This document shows positions 59,236 to 64,000 of a DNA stretch of 64,000 bases, one piece after another. The stretch covers positions 62,001-126,000 of the forward strand of contig CANIKO010000005.1 of assembly GCA_947468275.1 (NCBI GenBank), in the 5' to 3' direction. The notes beneath the pieces are model-generated. The model ran no database searches, was not told the DNA's origin, and worked only from the letters and a program-made list of their open reading frames with translations. The stretch is from Bacteroidota bacterium. GTDB taxonomy: Bacteria > Bacteroidota > Bacteroidia > NS11-12g > UBA9320. The position numbers and the translations under genes are program-made. How positions within the stretch are numbered: the first letter of the stretch is position 1; each line of letters opens with the position of its first letter.

Positions 59236-59772
59236 TTCAGTTATTATCCAAACTTCGGGAGTTGATTTATTCTCAAGCCAAACTACTTCAACCCTGTCGT
59301 GGGTTCGTGTATCTACTTCTTCGCCTATATAATCAGGTTGTATTGGCAATTCGCGGTTAAATTTCCTGTCTACCAATGCCATTAATTCAATTTTCAAAGG
59401 TCTTCCAAAATCGGCTAAAGCATTGAGTGAAGAACGCACTGAACGCCCTGTATATAGCACATCATCTACAATTATAACGTTTTTATTTTCAATCAAAAAA
59501 TCGATTTTAATAGTATTGGGTACTAGCATTTTATCGCCTTTTCTAAAATCGTCGCGATAAAAAGTGCTGTCAAGTTCGCCATACAAAATGGTCTTATTGC
59601 CGGAAATACGGGTTATAATTTCTACTAATTTTCGAGCCAGCATTATGCCGCGTGGTTGCATACCTATAATGGCAACATTATTCATATCACCATAATTTTC
59701 AGTAATTTGCAATGCAATCCTTTCTAGGATTATCCGGGTTAGTCCGGAATCAAGTATTAAACGTTTTTCCAT
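59233..59772 (-). CDS. pyrR: Pyrimidine operon regulator / uracil phosphoribosyltransferase PyrR
   Basis: 179 residues. Type I phosphoribosyltransferase fold with the PRPP loop VIIVDDVLYTGRSVRSSL and the N-terminal IGMQPRGIMLA. The RNA-binding basic patch region (KFNRELP) is present as in PyrR. In Gram-positive bacteria PyrR binds leader RNA and terminates pyr transcription when UMP is high; no PyrR leader hairpin is obvious here. Its start shares one base with the stop of the EVE-domain gene (TAATG), and pyrB follows after 53 bp. Confidence 0.93.
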   Translation of the reverse strand: MEKRLILDSGLTRIILERIALQITENYGDMNNVAIIGMQPRGIMLARKLVEIITRISGNKTILYGELDSTFYRDDFRKGDKMLVPNTIKIDFLIENKNVIIVDDVLYTGRSVRSSLNALADFGRPLKIELMALVDRKFNRELPIQPDYIGEEVDTRTHDRVEVVWLENKSTPEVWIITE

Positions 59773-60179
59773 TAGCGTTCCGACATTTCTAAAATAAAAT
59801 CAAACTCTTCATTTTTCAATTTGCTAACCGATAATCTTCCAATTCTTATCAAATCTATATTTTGAAGCATGGATTCTTTTTTCATTTGCTCCAAAGTAAC
59901 CGGTTTTTTAAGCTTTTCTAGTGGTTCAATATCAACAACTACCCAAGCAAGGTCAGGTGTTGTAGGGTCTTGATAGGATTCTTTAATAACTTTGGCCAAA
60001 CCTACAATTTCCTTGCCTTCATTGCTATGATAAAAACAACAGATGTCGCCATTTTTCATTTCGCGCAGATTATTTCTGGCGGTATAATTTCTTACTCCGT
60101 CCCACATTGTGGAGCCATCTTTTACTAGTTTTTCCCAGGGGTATTTTACCGGTTCTGATTTAATAATCCAATAGTTCAT
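59772..60179 (-). CDS. EVE-domain protein
   Basis: 135 residues, essentially a single EVE domain (YWIIKSEPVKYPWEKL at the start, MWDGVRNYTARNNLREMKNGD, CFYHSNEGKEIVGLAKV). EVE proteins are PUA-like and read modified cytosines or related bases in DNA or RNA; many bacterial ones are near modification or defence genes, while this one leads a pyrimidine operon. It is translationally coupled to pyrR through TAATG. Its target is unknown; a link to nucleotide metabolism is inferred only from position. Confidence 0.9.
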   Translation of the reverse strand: MNYWIIKSEPVKYPWEKLVKDGSTMWDGVRNYTARNNLREMKNGDICCFYHSNEGKEIVGLAKVIKESYQDPTTPDLAWVVVDIEPLEKLKKPVTLEQMKKESMLQNIDLIRIGRLSVSKLKNEEFDFILEMSER

Positions 60180-60193
60180 TTAATTGAGATTGC

Positions 60194-60229
60194 AAAAAAA
60201 AATCCCATTTCAAAAATGGGATTTTTTTT
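60194..60229 (-). terminator. Intrinsic terminator of rpsA
   Basis: A 16-bp inverted repeat (AATCCCATTT core at 60201-60210, AAATGGGATT at 60214-60223) with A/T-runs on both sides, between the rpsA stop and the EVE gene start. It can act in both directions but serves rpsA. Confidence 0.88.
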
Positions 60230-60261
60230 GTGAGTTATAAAAATAAGTTTTTCAAATGTTC

Positions 60262-62742
60262 TTAACTATTTCCTAATTCTTTAGCTTGACCTACCCAATT
60301 TTCACGTTCTACACGGCCTGGAGATTTTGTTAAAGCTTCAATAGCTTCAATCCCCGCTTCGTTAAGTTTGCTCAATTGTTCGTAATTATGGATTCCGATT
60401 TTTTGAAGATCTTTTTCAAATTTTGGACCTATTCCTACGATTGCCTTTAGATCGTCTTTTTTATCGCCAGCTTCACCTACAATGCTCATTAAAGTTTTAA
60501 GTGTTTCGGCAGAGTTGTCGTCAGATTTTGCAGCTTCTTTTTTTGGAGCTTTTTCGGCTTTAGCAACTTTAGCAGGTTTTTCTTCAGTTTCAGCTTTCTC
60601 AGCTTTTACTTTTTTAGTTGGTTTCTCTTCAACTAATGCTTCTGCCTTTTCAGCTTTAGGAGCTTTTACTTCTTTAACTTCCGCTTTGTCTTTTTTGTTT
60701 TTTGCATCTTTAGCGTTTGAATCCATCAATGCTTTAAGACCTGAAAGTGCCTCTATTTCACCTAAAGTAGAACGTTCTGTTTGTTGATTAAAACGTTTTA
60801 CATTTTTAGTAGTAGACTTTTCATTCTTTACTAGTTCATTTTTTTCATCATCTTTTTTAGCTCTTTCAGCATCTTTCCAAATATCAGTATGTGAAAGTAT
60901 GATACGCTTTTGGTCTTTGTTGAATTCAATTACACGGAATTGTAATTCATCATCAGCTTTAGCATTACCTGCTTTCAAACCTTCTTTCTTCATGTGTTTG
61001 GTTGGAGCAAATCCTTCAACACCATAAGGTAAGGCAACGGTAGCACCTTTGTCGTTAACTTCAGTTACTGTACCTGTATGTTCAGAACCTTCAGTGAAAA
61101 TACCTTCGAAAGTTTCCCAAGGGTTTTCATCCAATTGCTTATGACCTAAACTTAATCTTCTGTTTTCACGGTCAATTTCCAATACCATTACATCCATTTC
61201 TTCACCTTTTTTGGTGAATTCAGCCGGATGCTTAATTTTCTTGCTCCATGAAAGGTCAGAAACGTGAACCAATCCATCCACTCCTTCTTCCAATTCTATG
61301 AATAAACCATAGTTGGTAAGGTTGCGAACGATTCCTTTATGTTTAGAACCAATTGTATATTTAGCTTCAATATTTTCCCAAGGATCAGGAGTAAGTTGTT
61401 TAATACCCAAAGACATTTTTTGTTCGTCTTTGTCAAAAGATAAAATAACAGCTTCCACTTCATCACCCACTTTCATAAAGTCTTGTGGGTTTTTAAGGTG
61501 TTGGCTCCAACTCATTTCTGAAACGTGAATCAATCCTTCAATTCCAGGTGATAGTTCAACAAATGCACCGTAATCGGCCACAGTTACTACTTTCCCTTTT
61601 ATTTTAGAACCTACTTCTAATGAAGCAGTCAATTCATTCCATGGATTTTCAGTAAGTTGTTTTAATCCTAATGAAATACGTTTTTTCTCATCATCAAAAT
61701 CAAGAACTACCACGTTAATTTTTTGCTCAAGGTGCAATACTTCTTCAGGATGATTTACACGTCCCCAAGATATATCGGTGATATGCAATAAACCGTCAAG
61801 ACCTCCAAGGTCAATAAATACTCCGAAGTTGGTCATGTTTTTAACAACACCTTCAAGTACCTGGCCTTTTTCCATACGAGATAATATTTCACCTTTTTGG
61901 GCTTCAATATCATCTTCAATAAGGGCTTTATGTGAAATTACTATATTTTTAAATGCTTGATTAACTTTTACCACCTTGAATTCCATGGTTTGGCCAACGT
62001 ATACATCGTAATCTTTAATTGGTTTTACGTCAATTTGTGAACCTGGAAGGAATGTATCCATTCCCATGATATCTACTACTAATCCACCTTTTGTACGAGA
62101 TTTAATAAATCCTCTTACGATTTGGTTTTCATCTTTAGCAGCAATGATTTTATCCCAAGCACTTTCAGCTATCGCTTTTCTGCGCGATAAAATTAGTTGA
62201 CCTAAAGAATCTTCAGTTTTTTCTACAAATACTTCAACTTCATCACCAACTTTAAGGTCAGTAAATTCTCTGAATTCAGTACGGTTAACAATACCGTCAG
62301 ATTTGTAGCCTACATTTACTACAACATCTTTGCTGTTTAAGGCAACAACAGTTCCTTTTACAACTTGGTTTTCGGCTAATTGGTTGAATGTACCTTTGTA
62401 CATGTCAATCATTGATTGTCTTGATCCGTCATCATAACTTGCAAAACCTTCTTTGTCCATACTCCAATCGAAGTCACTTGATGGTTCAGGTGTTGCGGTT
62501 GTTTCAGTTTTTGATTTGTGGTTTTTGGGAGCGACTTCGGCAATAGGTGCAGTCTGTGGTGCCTCAACTTCAGAAATAATTTCTTCTGGCGTTGATTCTA
62601 CTAAGGCTTCTGGTGATTCTGTTTCTGCAGTTACTTCGATTGTTTCTTCTGCAATTGGTGTTTCAGTAGTGGGTACTTCCTCGTTGTGAGTAGATTCCGG
62701 GGCTACATTCCCCTCTTCGATTTCTTGTGTGTTTTCGGTCAA
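60262..62742 (-). CDS. rpsA: Ribosomal protein S1 with a C-terminal helix-hairpin-helix extension
   Basis: 826 residues. An acidic Thr/Glu-rich N-terminal tail (about 1-95), six S1 domains (about 126-188, 207-274, 293-361, 379-450, 465-537, 552-618), a Lys/Ala/Glu-rich linker (about 675-745), and a final domain (762-826) with DDLKAIVGIGPKFEKDL and GIHNYEQLSKL, the signature of a helix-hairpin-helix module. S1 helps mRNA bind the 30S subunit. It starts at TTG (62742); an AAAGGAGG Shine-Dalgarno lies 10 bases upstream, which is unusual for this phylum. Confidence 0.93.
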   Translation of the reverse strand: MTENTQEIEEGNVAPESTHNEEVPTTETPIAEETIEVTAETESPEALVESTPEEIISEVEAPQTAPIAEVAPKNHKSKTETTATPEPSSDFDWSMDKEGFASYDDGSRQSMIDMYKGTFNQLAENQVVKGTVVALNSKDVVVNVGYKSDGIVNRTEFREFTDLKVGDEVEVFVEKTEDSLGQLILSRRKAIAESAWDKIIAAKDENQIVRGFIKSRTKGGLVVDIMGMDTFLPGSQIDVKPIKDYDVYVGQTMEFKVVKVNQAFKNIVISHKALIEDDIEAQKGEILSRMEKGQVLEGVVKNMTNFGVFIDLGGLDGLLHITDISWGRVNHPEEVLHLEQKINVVVLDFDDEKKRISLGLKQLTENPWNELTASLEVGSKIKGKVVTVADYGAFVELSPGIEGLIHVSEMSWSQHLKNPQDFMKVGDEVEAVILSFDKDEQKMSLGIKQLTPDPWENIEAKYTIGSKHKGIVRNLTNYGLFIELEEGVDGLVHVSDLSWSKKIKHPAEFTKKGEEMDVMVLEIDRENRRLSLGHKQLDENPWETFEGIFTEGSEHTGTVTEVNDKGATVALPYGVEGFAPTKHMKKEGLKAGNAKADDELQFRVIEFNKDQKRIILSHTDIWKDAERAKKDDEKNELVKNEKSTTKNVKRFNQQTERSTLGEIEALSGLKALMDSNAKDAKNKKDKAEVKEVKAPKAEKAEALVEEKPTKKVKAEKAETEEKPAKVAKAEKAPKKEAAKSDDNSAETLKTLMSIVGEAGDKKDDLKAIVGIGPKFEKDLQKIGIHNYEQLSKLNEAGIEAIEALTKSPGRVERENWVGQAKELGNS

Positions 62743-62752
62743 ACTTTTTGTT

Positions 62753-62760
62753 CCTCCTTT
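62753..62760 (-). promoter_or_regulatory. Strong Shine-Dalgarno sequence for rpsA
   Basis: AAAGGAGG on the minus strand, ten bases before the TTG start. It settles the choice of TTG, since no ATG is near. Most other genes in the window lack such a site. Confidence 0.75.
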
Positions 62761-62896
62761 GATTGGGCGGCAAATCTAAAATTTTATCCCCAAATAAACA
62801 ATTATAAATTGTGGTTTTATTTGAGGTTTACTCACTTTTTATAATAAGTCTAAATAAATTATATATTAGATATTTTTTTTATACGTATTACTCCTT

Positions 62897-62904
62897 TATT
62901 TTTG
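62897..62904 (+). promoter_or_regulatory. -7 promoter box for the final T9SS cargo gene
   Basis: TATTTTTG matches TAnnTTTG and is 23 bases before the ATG at 62928, in the divergent region shared with rpsA. Confidence 0.4.
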
Positions 62905-62927
62905 TTTAATAATATTTTCTTGAATTT

Positions 62928-64000
62928 ATGAATAAACTATTCTTTACAACCCTTTTATGTACCGTATCAATTGTTGCTTTTTCTCAACCAACTAAAGCAA
63001 TTATATCTAATGGTGCCTTTTTGCAAATGGGAGATTTTAATCCTGGCAATGGCACTTTTGCGGGTTTACAGGATATTGGCTATTTGCCTACCCCGCCACA
63101 TGATTTTATTTACGATGCCAAAAATGGAAAAGCAATTTATCAAAATTCTATGAATGGATTTGTAGTTAGCACCTTTAACGGAAAATCAATTGATTCAAAA
63201 GATTATGACTTATTAAATAACCTGATTGCCCCAACTTTTATGCCTGCTAACAAAAAAATAGCATTTTTTAGCGTTCAAAAAGAATTTAATGGATATGGAA
63301 GCAACGAGGAAACTTTGACCTTTTCAACATTTGATGTAAATAATGGTGAGACCAATACGCTTCTAAAATTTAACGACCTTTCTTTTGATAATGTTTCAGC
63401 CCCATTTTATGGAAAAGTAACCATGTTGGATCGTTTCACAAACAGTAATATTGAAAAGGAAGTAGCCATCAGCAAACCATTATATATTGCTCAAAAGGAT
63501 TTATATATAATTATGATTCGTGATGTAACGGGCACCAACCGATTGTATAAAATTCATGTAAACTCGCCTAATCCTAATTTTACCAGTACCCGTTGTGAAT
63601 ATAATATTATTGATATGACTAGTGTGGCGGGAACCGATATTGTAAAAGCATTGTATTTTGAAAAATCAGGTTCTTTGATTCTTTTAAAGGTTGGTGATTT
63701 TAATATTGCGAATAATACAATGACTAATAGTTCGGATATTTCTTCTTTTAATGCGTCTTCCATTGATAATGGGTCATTGAAGTTTAATACCGACCAATCC
63801 AAGCTTTTTGTTACCCGTTTTGATGGAAGTAAAACAAATATTTATAGCCTGAATGTGGAAAGTAATCTGTTGAATTCTGCAGCCACTTATTCAGGAAATA
63901 TTCAATTTGATTATGGTTTTAATGAATCCTATTATATTCCAAAAACCTATTTAGATTATTTGGGATTGTATCCAAACCCATCTACTGGATTGGTTTATTT
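62928..64000 (+). CDS. T9SS cargo protein, 3' end outside the window
   Basis: An ATG at 62928 opens a frame that stays open to the end of the window (357 codons so far). A signal peptide (NKLFFTTLLCTVSIVAFS) is followed by a beta-rich region with propeller-like blades (FIYDAKNGKAIYQN, KIAFFSVQKEFNG, KLFVTRFDGSKTNIYSL). The last codons read LGLYPNPSTGLVYF, the start of a type A sorting domain. It is thus a secreted T9SS substrate of unknown function. Divergent from rpsA. Confidence 0.85.
   Translation, partial: MNKLFFTTLLCTVSIVAFSQPTKAIISNGAFLQMGDFNPGNGTFAGLQDIGYLPTPPHDFIYDAKNGKAIYQNSMNGFVVSTFNGKSIDSKDYDLLNNLIAPTFMPANKKIAFFSVQKEFNGYGSNEETLTFSTFDVNNGETNTLLKFNDLSFDNVSAPFYGKVTMLDRFTNSNIEKEVAISKPLYIAQKDLYIIMIRDVTGTNRLYKIHVNSPNPNFTSTRCEYNIIDMTSVAGTDIVKALYFEKSGSLILLKVGDFNIANNTMTNSSDISSFNASSIDNGSLKFNTDQSKLFVTRFDGSKTNIYSLNVESNLLNSAATYSGNIQFDYGFNESYYIPKTYLDYLGLYPNPSTGLVY

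Noticed and set aside
59233-59772. PyrR-type attenuator leader in the pyr operon
   Set aside because: No anti-terminator/terminator hairpin pair was seen between the EVE gene, pyrR and pyrB.
62971-63153. Short plus-strand frame inside the final cargo gene
   Set aside because: It is out of frame with the long open frame from 62928 that carries a signal peptide and a sorting-domain start.

Overview
The window looks like chromosomal DNA of a member of the Bacteroidota. It is AT-rich. It carries type IX secretion (T9SS) and gliding genes (gldJ, a PorP/SprF-family gene, porU, porV) and several secreted proteins that end in the T9SS sorting domain. It also has the purH-mreBCD-mrdA-rodA cluster, promoters of the TAnnTTTG type that this phylum uses, and almost no Shine-Dalgarno sites. 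Lineage below phylum cannot be fixed from the sequence alone. I saw no rRNA, tRNA, CRISPR array, prophage or intact insertion sequence. The gene content is mostly core housekeeping, with a small accessory layer of secreted and repeat-bearing proteins.

Layout. 1-5200: the 3' end of a WG-repeat protein, groES-groEL, and a secreted von Willebrand A protein with a T9SS tail. 5200-12800: a SpoU-type RNA methyltransferase, a spermidine-synthase-like protein, dcd, recX (its stop codon lies inside a cluster of palindromic repeats), hemW, a family usually mislabelled asparagine synthetase B, crcB, a secreted hypothetical, and tsaD. 12800-25600: tamB, recG, a CPBP-family membrane protein with degenerate motifs, a deoxyhypusine-synthase-like protein lacking the catalytic lysine, a DinB/YfiT-like protein, and dnaE. 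25600-35100: the cell-shape and elongation cluster rodA-mrdA-mreD-mreC-mreB with purH at its head, then an RfaE1-type sugar kinase and an aminotransferase. 35200-43000: gldJ and a PorP/SprF protein, divergent from porU and porV. 43000-52000: lon, a lipoprotein, pfkA, a T9SS cargo protein, and clpB. 52000-55000: an ECF sigma factor coupled to a membrane protein that combines an anti-sigma-like N-terminus, three internal repeats and a T9SS sorting domain. 55000-64000: gyrB; an EVE-pyrR-pyrB-ansA operon; rpsA with a C-terminal helix-hairpin-helix extension; and the start of another T9SS cargo gene that runs off the window.

How the parts fit. PorU (sortase) and PorV (shuttle) would process the T9SS tails on the proteins at 3167, 47636 and 62928. 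The sigma/anti-sigma pair at 52015-54893 is the most unusual locus. Its regulator carries the same tail, so it may report on T9SS function or envelope state to transcription. A second signal is a short direct repeat, GTCA-N4-GTCA, in front of the three protein-quality-control genes groES, clpB and lon. It may be a common heat-shock control element. The pyr operon joins asparaginase, which makes aspartate, to aspartate carbamoyltransferase, which uses it.
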